The translations under genes and the position numbers were made by a program. This document shows, one piece after another, positions 8,106 through 15,830 of a stretch of DNA of 20,082 bases (position 1 is its first letter; the number at the start of each line of letters is the position of its first letter). The stretch covers positions 1 through 20,082 of the IMG/VR virus record IMGVR_UViG_3300043775_003321, one strand, 5' to 3'. Origin of the DNA: a virus. Below the pieces are notes generated by a model, which saw only the letters and a program-made list of their open reading frames with translations, made no database searches and had not been told where the DNA came from.

Positions 8106-9359
8106 ATGCCCAATAACATTCTCACCCCGACCATGATCACGCGCGAGGCTCTGCGCGTCCTTCATGGCAAGCTGTCGTTCATCGGCAGCGTTAATCGCCA
8201 GTACGACGACCAGTTCGCCAAGACTGGCGCGAAGATCGGCAGTTCGCTGAATATTCGGATGCCGTCCAAGTACACCGTCCGCACCAACGCGACGCTGACC
8301 GCGCAGGATCACGTCGAGCGTTCGACCCCGCTGACGGTCTCCAGCCAGTACGGCGTCGACGTGTCGTTCACGACCGCCGAATTGACGATGAACCTCGATG
8401 ACTTCAGCAAGCGCATCATCACCCCGGCGATGGCGCAGCTTGCCGCGAAGATCGAGGCCGACGCGCTGACCGTCGCAAAGAACAGTGTCGCCAACTTCGT
8501 CGGCACGACCTCGACCAGCATGACCTACCTGCAGTTCCAGCAGGCGGGCGGCGTGCTGACCGACAACCTGTCACCGTATGGCGACCGCACGACCCTGCTG
8601 CGAACTCTGGATCGCATCAGCTTCAGCGATGCGGTGAAGGGCCTGTTCCAGTCGTCCGAGAACATCTCGCAGCAGTACCGCGAGGGTGTTGTGGGCTACA
8701 CGGGCGGCATGGAAGTGGCGGAGTCCACGTTCCTCCCGCGTCACACGCGCGGCTCGTTCGCGGGTTCGGCGCTCACCACGGGCGCGGCCATCGGCACCTC
8801 GACCACGGCGAATGTCTGGGCCTCGCAGACGGCGCTGACCATCGACACGGCGACGTCGACCACCGCGCTCGCGGCTGGCGACATTATCACCGTGTCAGGC
8901 GTGTTCGATGTCCACCCGGAGACGAAGGTCAACACCGGCGTCCTCAAGCGGTTTGTCGTGCAGTCGGCGGTGACCTTCACCACGTCGGCGAACACCTACA
9001 CGGCGACCGTCGTGCCCGCGATGATCTACGGTTCGGGCAACGCCTTCCAGAACTGCGTGCTGTCGGGTGTCTCTGACACTGACAACAACACGGTGACGGT
9101 GTTCGGCGTGGCGTCCACCAGCTACGGCCAGTCGCTTGCGTATCACAAGGATGCCTTCGTCTTCGCGACGGCCGACCTCGTGGACGTGTCCGAATATGGC
9201 GCGTGGGGCGCTCGGCAGAGCATGGATGGCATCTCCATGCGCATCGCCAAGCAGTACGCGATTAGCACGGACACGGTGCCTTGCCGCATCGACGTCCTGT
9301 GGGGCTTCGCGCCGCTCTATCCGGAACTGGCGGTCCGGCACTTCACGGCTCTGACGTGA
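8106..9359 (+). CDS. Major coat (capsid) protein, P22 gp5 family
   Basis: The 417-residue product builds the icosahedral head with an HK97-type fold, and is close in length to P22 coat (430). The N-terminus LTPTMITREALRVLHGKLSF and the following QYDDQFAKTGAKIGSSLNIR and VSSQYGVDVSFTTAELTMNL segments are characteristic of the P22 coat family. Residues about 245-345 (GDIITVSGVFDVHPETK onward, Thr/Val-rich) occupy the place of the inserted I-domain of P22 coat. The C-terminus (RIDVLWGFAPLYPELAVRH) also fits. It follows the scaffold gene by six bases and is closed by a strong intrinsic terminator, which would help set a high coat level relative to the downstream tail genes. Confidence 0.95.
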   Translation: MPNNILTPTMITREALRVLHGKLSFIGSVNRQYDDQFAKTGAKIGSSLNIRMPSKYTVRTNATLTAQDHVERSTPLTVSSQYGVDVSFTTAELTMNLDDFSKRIITPAMAQLAAKIEADALTVAKNSVANFVGTTSTSMTYLQFQQAGGVLTDNLSPYGDRTTLLRTLDRISFSDAVKGLFQSSENISQQYREGVVGYTGGMEVAESTFLPRHTRGSFAGSALTTGAAIGTSTTANVWASQTALTIDTATSTTALAAGDIITVSGVFDVHPETKVNTGVLKRFVVQSAVTFTTSANTYTATVVPAMIYGSGNAFQNCVLSGVSDTDNNTVTVFGVASTSYGQSLAYHKDAFVFATADLVDVSEYGAWGARQSMDGISMRIAKQYAISTDTVPCRIDVLWGFAPLYPELAVRHFTALT

Positions 9360-9365
9360 TCTAAC

Positions 9366-9398
9366 GGGGGCGGGCCATCCGGCTCGCCCCCTCTTTTT
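9366..9398 (+). terminator. Rho-independent terminator after the coat gene
   Basis: GGGGGCGGGCC (9366-9376) pairs with GGCTCGCCCCC (9381-9391), an 11-base stem with a single G-U pair and a four-base loop ATCC, followed by TCTTTTT (9392-9398). This is a textbook intrinsic terminator seven bases after the coat stop codon. Because no promoter is visible before the next gene, it probably acts as a partial terminator, lowering transcription of the tail genes relative to coat, or it is overridden by a late antiterminator. Confidence 0.9.
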
Positions 9399-9404
9399 GG
9401 AGGT
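9399..9404 (+). promoter_or_regulatory. Ribosome binding site for the glycosyltransferase gene
   Basis: GGAGGT directly follows the terminator T tract and lies three bases before the ATG at 9408. The core is strong but the spacing is short. It allows independent translation initiation on read-through transcripts. Confidence 0.6.
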
Positions 9405-9407
9405 AGC

Positions 9408-10187
9408 ATGGCTTTTAAGAAACGGGAACCTGACGGAAAGAAGAATCGACTTTGGGCCTACATCGCGACGCCTGCCTATGACGGCAAGGTCAACAGCGAA
9501 TATGCCCTGTCGATCGCACAAGGGATGCAGGCACTGACCCTATACGGGATCAACGCCACCGTGGCCGTAATGGGCAATGGAGCCTTCATCGACCTTGCGC
9601 GCAATGCTTTCGTGCGCATGTTCCTGAAAACGGAATGCACGCATCTCTTTTTTATCGACTCGGATTTGGAGTTTGAGCCGCACGCGATGGCCGCGCTGAT
9701 TGGTGCAGGCAAGCCGATCTGCGCCGGGCTGTACCGGCGTCGCCAGGAACCGGAAGACTATCCGGTGCGCTGGGTGAATCATCCCGAGCAGGGCGGCCTT
9801 TGGGTGGAGGAAGACCGCTGGCTGATGTGCGACCGGGTGCCGACCGGGTTCCTCTGCATCGAGCGCAAGGTCATTGAGGAAATGGCGGCGGACTCGCTGA
9901 AGCTGAACCTGCCCGGCAAGAACGAGCAGGGCACGCCACGGCTGTTCTATACGTTCGTGAACGAGGACAACGCCTACGTGGGCGAAGACTTCGCGTTCTG
10001 CGAGGACTACAAGAAGAAGTATGCCAAGCCGATCCCGGTGCTGATGGACCTGAACTTCAAGCACGGCGGTTACCAGTGCAACTTCTACCACTACCTCGAG
10101 CGTGAGGTAGACAAGGAAAAGCTGCGGCTCGCGAATGAGGAAGCGAACCCGTCCGGCATGGTCGAAGCCCTGACGAGTGCCGCATGA
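9408..10187 (+). CDS. Putative glycosyltransferase (GT-A fold)
   Basis: The 259-residue protein has the layout of a nucleotide-sugar-dependent GT-A glycosyltransferase. An N-terminal strand (YIATPAYDGKV, 18-28) is followed by IDLARNAFVRMFL (61-73) and THLFFIDSDLEFEP (78-91), whose D84-S85-D86 is the DxD metal/nucleotide-sugar motif. GEDFAFC (192-198) carries acidic residues suitable for the catalytic base or acceptor site. No signal peptide or membrane segment is seen, so it should be cytoplasmic and soluble. Its sugar and acceptor are unknown. It is followed by an overlapping methyltransferase gene, and both sit between coat and the gp4-like gene, where P22 has nothing. Modification of a virion protein or of host surface sugar is possible. 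Confidence 0.8.
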   Translation: MAFKKREPDGKKNRLWAYIATPAYDGKVNSEYALSIAQGMQALTLYGINATVAVMGNGAFIDLARNAFVRMFLKTECTHLFFIDSDLEFEPHAMAALIGAGKPICAGLYRRRQEPEDYPVRWVNHPEQGGLWVEEDRWLMCDRVPTGFLCIERKVIEEMAADSLKLNLPGKNEQGTPRLFYTFVNEDNAYVGEDFAFCEDYKKKYAKPIPVLMDLNFKHGGYQCNFYHYLEREVDKEKLRLANEEANPSGMVEALTSAA

Positions 10188-10711
10188 GCTACGCAGAACT
10201 GTTGCTCGGTTGCGGTAACGCACGGGACAAGCGTATCAAGTTCAACCTCGTTAGTGACGAGTGGCAGAACCTGACGACGCACGACATCGACCCCGATTCC
10301 GGCGCGGACGTCATCCACGACCTCGACGTGCTGCCTTATCCGTGGGCGGATAACTCGTTCGATGAGATCCACGCCTACGAGGTCATGGAGCATTGCGGCT
10401 CGCAGGGCGATGCCAAGTTCTTTTTCGCCCAGTGGGCCGAGCTGCATCGCATCCTGAAGCCGGGCGGTTTCTTTGTCTGCACCGTGCCGGCGTGGGATTC
10501 GCAGGTTGCCTGGTGCATGCCGGACCACAGGCGGGTGATTGCCGAGGGCAGCATCGCGATACTCGATCATCGGTACTACGACAACCTCGGCACGCCCGAG
10601 GGCAAGGGCAAGGCCGACTATCGCAAGGTGCTGGGTGCTACGCACTTCCAGTGCATGGCGCACACGCTGACGGCTGAAAACTTCGGCTTCGTACTACAGG
10701 CAGTGAAATGA
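10184..10711 (+). CDS. Putative SAM-dependent methyltransferase (class I)
   Basis: The 175-residue product resembles a small class I methyltransferase of the SAM-binding Rossmann type. Motif I is present as LLLGCGNARDK (6-16). An acidic THDIDPDSGADVIHDLDVLP segment (32-51) supplies the strand-2 acid and the next binding loop. FDEIHAYEVMEHCG (59-72) matches the usual post-motif helix, and LHRILKPGGFFVCTVP fits the strand-5 region with its KPGG turn. The substrate is unknown. Its ATG overlaps the glycosyltransferase TGA by four bases (ATGA) and its own stop overlaps the gp4-like gene in the same way. This implies that it is made together with the glycosyltransferase and may methylate the same glycan. 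That pairing is inference. Confidence 0.85.
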   Translation: MSYAELLLGCGNARDKRIKFNLVSDEWQNLTTHDIDPDSGADVIHDLDVLPYPWADNSFDEIHAYEVMEHCGSQGDAKFFFAQWAELHRILKPGGFFVCTVPAWDSQVAWCMPDHRRVIAEGSIAILDHRYYDNLGTPEGKGKADYRKVLGATHFQCMAHTLTAENFGFVLQAVK

Positions 10712-11112
10712 GCATCAGCAACAGTCAGTTAATCAGCGACTCGCTCGGCCTCTTGGGCGTACTGCAGGAGACCGAGGTCATGACGGCCGAGCATGGCCTG
10801 CGCACGCTGAACGACCTGATGGCCGATTGGGAACAGGACGGCATCGATCTTCAGTACTTCGAGCAGTCGTCGCTCCCCGAGGACGCGCCAATCCCGAATC
10901 ATGCCGTGATGGCGGTCAAGTATTACCTCGCGATGGCGCTCGCGCCGTTCTACGCGAAGCCGGTGCCGCCCGAGTTCCTGAGCATCGGCGCGGAGAAGTA
11001 CGCCCGCCTGCGGCGCGATGCGGTCAAGCAGTACGTGCGCCCGACGGACCTGTCGCACTTGCCGGATGGTTCTGGCTGGGGCGCTCGATACGACATCATG
11101 TCGGATAGATGA
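10708..11112 (+). CDS. Tail accessory factor, P22 gp4-like (head completion)
   Basis: gp4-type proteins bind the portal after packaging, as the first ring that closes the filled head, and make the platform for gp10. The 134-residue product shows the family's N-terminal helices (QLISDSLGLLGVLQETEVMT, then HGLRTLNDLMADWEQDGIDL) and the central NHAVMAVKYYLAMALAPFY and LRRDAVKQYV helices. It is shorter than P22 gp4 (166), and no peptidoglycan hydrolase motif can be claimed. It overlaps the methyltransferase and the gp10-like gene by four bases each, consistent with coordinated low-level production. Confidence 0.88.
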   Translation: MSISNSQLISDSLGLLGVLQETEVMTAEHGLRTLNDLMADWEQDGIDLQYFEQSSLPEDAPIPNHAVMAVKYYLAMALAPFYAKPVPPEFLSIGAEKYARLRRDAVKQYVRPTDLSHLPDGSGWGARYDIMSDR

Positions 11113-12479
11113 TGCTGCCTCTCCCCGTTCACTCTTACGGCCTCAACGCGAGGTCGGCGGCTTCTGCGCGCCTGGTGAATGTGTACGCCGAGGCTGGCCC
11201 GCAGGGCGGCAAGTCGCCCGTGATCCTGCGCACGGTGCCAGGCATCCGCGCGCATGCCACGCTGAACGGCGGCGCTCGCGGGATACACGCCTGCAAGCTG
11301 GGCCTGTTCGCGGTCGCCGGGAACAAGCTGTATCGGCTGGACGCGGGCGGTCCGGCTGAAGTCGGCACCGTGCCCGGCCTCGGTCGCGTGTCCTTTGCCG
11401 ACAACGGCACTCAACTGGTGCTGTCAACGGGTGGGACTGCCTATGTGTACACAGCGGCTCTTTCACCGATGGCCGACGCGGACATCGTCACTCGTAATCC
11501 CGGCGTCTGCGCGTTTCTCGACAGTTACATCGTGTTCGTCGATGAAGGCTCGGGCCGCTTCTTCTCGAGCGACCTGTCCGACGCGACGGCTTACGACGCG
11601 CTTGACTTTGCCACAGCCGAAGCCGCCCCAGACAACCTTATCACTCTGGCAGTAGACCACCGGCAACTTGTGCTGGTCGGCGCGCAGACGGTCGAGCTTT
11701 GGTATAACGCGGGCGCGACGGGCTTCCCGTTCGAGCGCGTCCCCGGCGGCGTGATCGAGATCGGCGGGGCGGCCAAGTACGGTATCGCCAAGCAGGACAA
11801 TTCTGTGTTCTGGCTGGCGTCGGACCGCACGTTCCGCCGGTTGAACGGTTCGACCCCGGTTCGCGTCAGCACGCACGGCGTCGAAGAAAAGTGGCGCGAC
11901 TATGCCCGCGTGGACGACGCGCAGTGCTTCCCGTTCAATACGATGGGGCACCTGTGCATCGCGGTTCGCTTCCCGTCCGAGGGCGCGTGCTGGGTCTACG
12001 ACGCCAGCACCAACGAATGGCACGAGCGGGAGTCCTACCTCGACTTGCCGTGGCGCGTGTCGGCGTCGGTCGAGTGGCAGGGCCTGACCTACGTTCAGGA
12101 CGACGCTAGCGGCTCTGTGGGCGTCCTCGACGGGGAGACATTCACGGAGTGGGGCGAGACGCTGCGGGCTGAGTGGACCTATACGGGCGTCTGGGACGGC
12201 GGCCGGCGCGTGTTCCATCAGGAGATGGAGCTGGGCGTAGAGACGGGCGTCGGCCTGCCCACCGGCCAGGGTAGCGACCCGATGGTGTCGCTCCATATCT
12301 CGGACGACGGCGGGCGTACCTATCGGTCGATCACGGTCAAGAGCATCGGCCGGATGGGCGAGTACAAGCGTCGCGTGCGCTGGCACCGCCTCGGCTCCGC
12401 GTCGCATCGCGTCTACAAGGCGTCGTTCTCTGACCCTGTGCCGCTGACGGTATGGGATACGCAGTTGCGGGCGTCATGA
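11109..12479 (+). CDS. Packaged DNA stabilization protein, P22 gp10-like tail accessory factor
   Basis: gp10 assembles below gp4 and keeps the packaged DNA from leaking, while forming the docking site for needle and tailspikes. The 456-residue length is close to P22 gp10 (472). Family-typical segments include SARLVNVYAEAGPQGGKSPV near the N-terminus, the TVPGIRAHA strand, LDSYIVFVDEGSGRFFSSDL, VELWYNAGATGFPFERVPGG in the middle, and SLHISDDGGRTY plus the C-terminal GSASHRVYKASFSDPV. Repeated short beta segments fit a propeller-like body. Translation may start at ATG 11109 or at the adjacent ATG 11112. The first gives a four-base ATGA overlap with the gp4-like gene. Confidence 0.92.
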   Translation: MMLPLPVHSYGLNARSAASARLVNVYAEAGPQGGKSPVILRTVPGIRAHATLNGGARGIHACKLGLFAVAGNKLYRLDAGGPAEVGTVPGLGRVSFADNGTQLVLSTGGTAYVYTAALSPMADADIVTRNPGVCAFLDSYIVFVDEGSGRFFSSDLSDATAYDALDFATAEAAPDNLITLAVDHRQLVLVGAQTVELWYNAGATGFPFERVPGGVIEIGGAAKYGIAKQDNSVFWLASDRTFRRLNGSTPVRVSTHGVEEKWRDYARVDDAQCFPFNTMGHLCIAVRFPSEGACWVYDASTNEWHERESYLDLPWRVSASVEWQGLTYVQDDASGSVGVLDGETFTEWGETLRAEWTYTGVWDGGRRVFHQEMELGVETGVGLPTGQGSDPMVSLHISDDGGRTYRSITVKSIGRMGEYKRRVRWHRLGSASHRVYKASFSDPVPLTVWDTQLRAS

Positions 12480-13570
12480 GCGGCATCGAGCGCGTACCGC
12501 TTCCGCCGATCCCTGACGGCCCGATCACGGGCGCGATGCTGCGAGACATCTTGTCGATCATGCAGCGCGACATGCTGCGATTCGCCGACGTGCGCAACGC
12601 GACGACCGACGAAGGCATCGTCGTCAGCGGCGGGGCGAACGGCTTTGCGCAGTTGTCCTACGCCGCTGGCGTACAGGACCGGGCGTTTCAGCCTCGCTAC
12701 CAGCCGCCGGTTGCCACCAACCCTGGCGGCGCGACCACGCAGGTTCAGTTCAACGACGCGGGCGCATTCGGTGGCGACGCTGGTCTAGCGTTCAACAAGA
12801 CGACCAACGTGCTGCAGCTCGGCGAGTCGGGCACGGCGGGCAAGTTTGAAGCCCCGAGCCTGTCGGGCGCATCCGGCCTCGCGCTGACCGTGGAGGCGGG
12901 CGATACGTCGTTCAGCGGTGGCACTGGCGGCGCGCTGACGCTGCGAGCCGGGACACCCACGGCGGGGCCGGGCGGCCTCGTGCTGTTAGAGGCTACGGCC
13001 GGAGTCGGGTCTAATCGCGCGGGCGGTGGCCTGACGATCAACGGCGGGGCTGCAACGGGTTCGGCGAACGGTGGTGCCGTTACCATCACCTCAGGCGCAT
13101 CGCCTGGCGGATCAGCAGGGACGCTGTTCCTTATTGCCGGAACTTCCGCGACCGGAACTTCGGCTGGCGTCGTCATGAACGGCGGTGCCGGGACTGACAC
13201 TGCCAGCGGTGGAGGATTTGCGGCGCAAGCGGGCGACGGCGGCCCCAATGGCGGCGCTGGCGGCCTCTGCAGCTTCGTGAGTGGCAACGCATTTGGCACC
13301 GGCGACAACGCAGGCGCTATCACGTTCACAGCAGGCTATTCGATTGACGCTGACGGTGGCAGCATTTCGTTCACAACGGGCGATGCGCTGGTAGGCCAGA
13401 TCGGAAATATCAATTTCACCATCGCGAACGGGTCTGGCGGCAGCGGCGGCACCGTGGGCACGCTGGTCTTTACGGGAGTTCCCACAACTGGGTCGGCCGG
13501 CGCGATTGCGGGGTATCTGGTCGTGACCATCGACGGCACTAGCCGAAAAATCCCGTATTACGCCACATGA
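12476..13570 (+). CDS. Glycine-rich fibre-like protein in the tail-needle position
   Basis: The open frame extends back to an ATG at 12452, but I choose ATG 12476 (MSGIERVPLPPIPDGPITGA) because it gives the four-base ATGA overlap used elsewhere in this operon. The product is then 364 residues. After a short helical start (MLRDILSIMQRDMLRFADVR, about 23-42) comes TTQVQFNDAGAFGGDAGLAF, a phrase common in phage fibre proteins. A long Gly/Ala/Ser/Thr-rich region of about 220 residues follows, with GGA/GGG turns every 8-15 residues that look like short beta repeats. The end, YLVVTIDGTSRKIPYYAT, is typical of phage and viral fibre C-termini. P22 encodes its tail needle gp26 here, but the sequence shows no gp26-like coiled coil. 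A functional substitute is inference. Confidence 0.7.
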   Translation: MSGIERVPLPPIPDGPITGAMLRDILSIMQRDMLRFADVRNATTDEGIVVSGGANGFAQLSYAAGVQDRAFQPRYQPPVATNPGGATTQVQFNDAGAFGGDAGLAFNKTTNVLQLGESGTAGKFEAPSLSGASGLALTVEAGDTSFSGGTGGALTLRAGTPTAGPGGLVLLEATAGVGSNRAGGGLTINGGAATGSANGGAVTITSGASPGGSAGTLFLIAGTSATGTSAGVVMNGGAGTDTASGGGFAAQAGDGGPNGGAGGLCSFVSGNAFGTGDNAGAITFTAGYSIDADGGSISFTTGDALVGQIGNINFTIANGSGGSGGTVGTLVFTGVPTTGSAGAIAGYLVVTIDGTSRKIPYYAT

Positions 13571-13875
13571 AGACGCGCGTTATCGAAATCAGCGCCAAAG
13601 TGTGCGCCCTCCAGGCGTTCCTCGGCGACCGTTGGAGTACGTTGGAGCGCGGAACGCTGGACGCCATGACGAAGCGAGCGGACGCCCTTAGCGCGCCGCC
13701 GGTCCCTGAGGTTGGCAAAGTCCCGCCCGAGCCGGTTGCTGAGGTTGTCCTCGAGTACAACCGCGAAGGCGTAAAGCTCGTGGACAAGATAGAACTTGTT
13801 TTCGGCGACAACCCGGACACCAAGGAAATAGAAACCCAGTGGCGCAAGAAGCGCGCCGGGAAGCGTGATGGCTAG
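13567..13875 (+). CDS. Hypothetical small helical protein
   Basis: This 102-residue protein is not recognised. It appears mostly helical, with an N-terminal helix (VIEISAKVCALQAFLGDRWS), a Pro-rich linker (SAPPVPEVGKVPPEPV, about 42-58) and a charged C-terminus ending in basic residues (QWRKKRAGKRDG). There is no signal peptide or membrane segment. Its ATG overlaps the previous stop (ATGA), and its end overlaps the next gene by 8 bases, so it is a true member of the late operon. Minor virion protein or assembly chaperone are equally open. Confidence 0.65.
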   Translation: MKTRVIEISAKVCALQAFLGDRWSTLERGTLDAMTKRADALSAPPVPEVGKVPPEPVAEVVLEYNREGVKLVDKIELVFGDNPDTKEIETQWRKKRAGKRDG

Positions 13876-14227
13876 ATATTCGCGCACTCACCTGACCGGC
13901 AGCACGTCGGGCCGGCCGATCCCAGTTGCCGCCACGGCGACGCCTGGCACGCTGATCCACACGGCGACCGCAACGGCGGCCGACTACGACGAACTGTGGC
14001 TGTGGGTGTCGAACGTCACCGGCACGGCGGCGACGCTCACCCTTGAGTGGGGCGGCGTCACGGACCCAGGTCAATTGCTTGTCAAGGCTTACAGCGTGTC
14101 GGCCAACAACGCGCCGATTCTGGTCTCTAACGGCCTCACGCTTAACGGTGGCGTCGTCGTTCGTGCCTTCAGCGGCACGGGTGCGGCGCTGAACATCACC
14201 GGATATATCAACAGGATCACAGCATGA
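13868..14227 (+). CDS. Small beta-sandwich virion protein
   Basis: The 119-residue product starts MARYSRTHLTGSTSGRP and then forms a run of beta strands: TLIHTATATAADYDELWLWV, LTLEWGGVTDPG, APILVSNGLTLNGGVVVRAF and LNITGYINRIT. This pattern, ending in GYINRIT, resembles a small family I have seen in many tailed phages near structural genes, probably a fibre or decoration subunit. I cannot name a proven function. The in-frame GTG at 13865 is directly before the ATG. I prefer the ATG at 13868, with GGGAAG about seven bases upstream. Its stop overlaps the next ATG by four bases. Confidence 0.7.
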   Translation: MARYSRTHLTGSTSGRPIPVAATATPGTLIHTATATAADYDELWLWVSNVTGTAATLTLEWGGVTDPGQLLVKAYSVSANNAPILVSNGLTLNGGVVVRAFSGTGAALNITGYINRITA

Positions 14228-14802
14228 TCGGTGCATTAATTGCGGGCGCTTCCGTCGTCAGCGGCCTCCTTGGTTCCAGTTCCTCGCGCAGTGCCGCGCG
14301 TGCGCAGCAGCAGTCGGCGGACGCCGCGACGGCCGAGCAGCGTCGTCATTTCGACATCACGCAGCAGAACCAAGCCCCGTGGCTCGAAGCGGGCCGCAAC
14401 GCGCTCGGCCGGCTGCAAGACCCCAATGCATTCCAGGCCGACCCCGGCTATCAGTTCGCGCGTCAGCAGGGCATGCAGGGCATTGAGCGCAGCGCGGCGG
14501 CTCGCGGTGGCGCGGCCTCTGGCAACGCGCTCAAGGCGCTGGCGCAGTTCCAGACGGGGCTGGCCGACCAGACCTACGGCAACTGGTGGAACCGCCAGGC
14601 CGGGCTTGCCGGCGTCGGCCAGCAGTCGGCAAACATGCTCGGGCAGTTCGGCCAGCAGTCGGCGAACAACATCGGCCAACTGCAGATGGCGGGCGGCGAG
14701 GCTCGAGCGAGCGGCATTCTCGGGCAGGCGAACAGCCTGTCGAACTCGCTCAATAGCGGGCTGAACAACTATCTGCTGTATCGCGGCGGAGCATTCGGCT
14801 AA
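14224..14802 (+). CDS. Ejection (DNA transfer) protein 1, P22 gp7/p32-like
   Basis: This 192-residue protein resembles the DNA transfer proteins that are packed in the head and injected to form a conduit across the cell envelope. It begins with a hydrophobic small-residue helix (IGALIAGASVVSGLLGSS, 2-19), then an Ala/Gln-rich helix. It carries the phrases QNQAPWLEAGRNAL, PGYQFARQQGMQGIERSAAA, RGGAASGNALKAL and FQTGLADQTYGNWWNRQ, which recur in proteins usually annotated as DNA transfer protein p32. The C-terminal part repeats GQQSAN twice (about 138-156). The gene opens a three-gene block that matches P22 genes 7, 20 and 16 in position. Confidence 0.8.
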   Translation: MIGALIAGASVVSGLLGSSSSRSAARAQQQSADAATAEQRRHFDITQQNQAPWLEAGRNALGRLQDPNAFQADPGYQFARQQGMQGIERSAAARGGAASGNALKALAQFQTGLADQTYGNWWNRQAGLAGVGQQSANMLGQFGQQSANNIGQLQMAGGEARASGILGQANSLSNSLNSGLNNYLLYRGGAFG

Positions 14803-15830
14803 TGGCTGTCAACCAACTCATCGCACAGGGCTTGCGTCCCATTGGCGCGGATGCGCCGCAGATCGCCAACATGCTGCAGCAGATGCAGCAGCAGAAGCAG
14901 CAGAACGCGCTGGCGCGGCAGGAACTTGGTATCCGTTCTCAGAACGCAGGTGCCGTGCAGATGAATGCGCAGACCGCGGCGACGAATGCGCAGCGTGAGG
15001 CGACCAAAGAGCAATACGCCTACCTCGCCAACGTCGGCACCGCGCTCGCCAATGCCAAGACGCCAGAGGAATTCGCGATGCTCGCCGATCGCGTCACCGC
15101 GTCGCCGCAGTACCAGTCGATCCCCGATGCGCTGCCTCGCGAGCAACTGACGCCCGAAGTCGTGCGCGCGACGCTGCCTGAGGTGTTCGCGCGAGCTGGG
15201 ATGCAGATGCCGCAGGCCCCAGTTCCGTTTGAGCAGACCGCCGACTACGCAAAACTGAAGATGCAGGGCGAGCAGGCGGCTGCGCTTGAGCGGCAGCGGG
15301 CAGGCAGCGCAATGCAGCTCGAGCGGACCCGGCAGGCCGGTGCAAAAACGACCGCCCCCGCCGCCCCTGCTGGCTATCGATACAAGGATGACGGAAGCAT
15401 GGAGGCGGTCCCTGGCGGGCCTGCTGACGTTAAACTGAATCCGCCCAAGAAACTGAGCGACGCAAAAGATGTCCTCGGGATCATTGCCATCGCGGAACCG
15501 CTGCTCAACAAGGCAACGGGAAGTTACATCGGAACCGGCGTGGATAAGGCTGCGCAGGCTTTTGGCAAGTCCACGGGCGGCAGTGTGGCTATCTCTCAGC
15601 TCAAGGCGCTGCAGGCGGCGCTAATGCTCAAGATGCCGCGCATGGAAGGGCCGCAGTCGAACCTTGACGTTCAGCTTTACCGAGAAGCCGCCGGCACCAT
15701 TGGCGACCCGACTGTCCCCGTCGAAAACAAGCGGGCGGCGCTTGGCGTCGTCAAGCAGATGAACGAGAAGTACACGGGAGGACGCACTTCTGGCGCGACT
15801 GGCGTCTGGTCCGTAGAGGAAGTGAAGTAA
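14802..15830 (+). CDS. Putative ejection protein 2 (coiled-coil internal virion protein)
   Basis: The 342-residue product overlaps the previous gene by one base (TAATG) and is the middle gene of the ejection block, equivalent in place to P22 gene 20. Residues about 25-75 are a Gln/Ala-rich helix (NMLQQMQQQKQQNALARQ), followed by a helical region to about 110. A second charged helix spans about 145-175 (KMQGEQAAALERQRAGSAMQ). After a Pro/Ala linker, the C-terminal 140 residues form a more compact helical domain (KKLSDAKDVLGIIAIAEPLL, ISQLKALQAALMLKMPRMEG). No enzymatic motif is seen. The assignment rests on position and composition rather than a recognised family signature. Confidence 0.7.
   Translation: MAVNQLIAQGLRPIGADAPQIANMLQQMQQQKQQNALARQELGIRSQNAGAVQMNAQTAATNAQREATKEQYAYLANVGTALANAKTPEEFAMLADRVTASPQYQSIPDALPREQLTPEVVRATLPEVFARAGMQMPQAPVPFEQTADYAKLKMQGEQAAALERQRAGSAMQLERTRQAGAKTTAPAAPAGYRYKDDGSMEAVPGGPADVKLNPPKKLSDAKDVLGIIAIAEPLLNKATGSYIGTGVDKAAQAFGKSTGGSVAISQLKALQAALMLKMPRMEGPQSNLDVQLYREAAGTIGDPTVPVENKRAALGVVKQMNEKYTGGRTSGATGVWSVEEVK

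Noticed and set aside
11463-12407. A 314-residue open frame on the minus strand opposite the gp10-like gene
   Set aside because: Low-complexity Arg/Ala/His/Val translation with no recognisable motif. The plus strand encodes a well-recognised gp10-family protein.
12452-12475. Earlier ATG giving a longer N-terminus for the glycine-rich protein
   Set aside because: It would overlap the gp10-like gene by 28 bases with no ribosome binding site. ATG 12476 gives the ATGA junction used throughout this operon.
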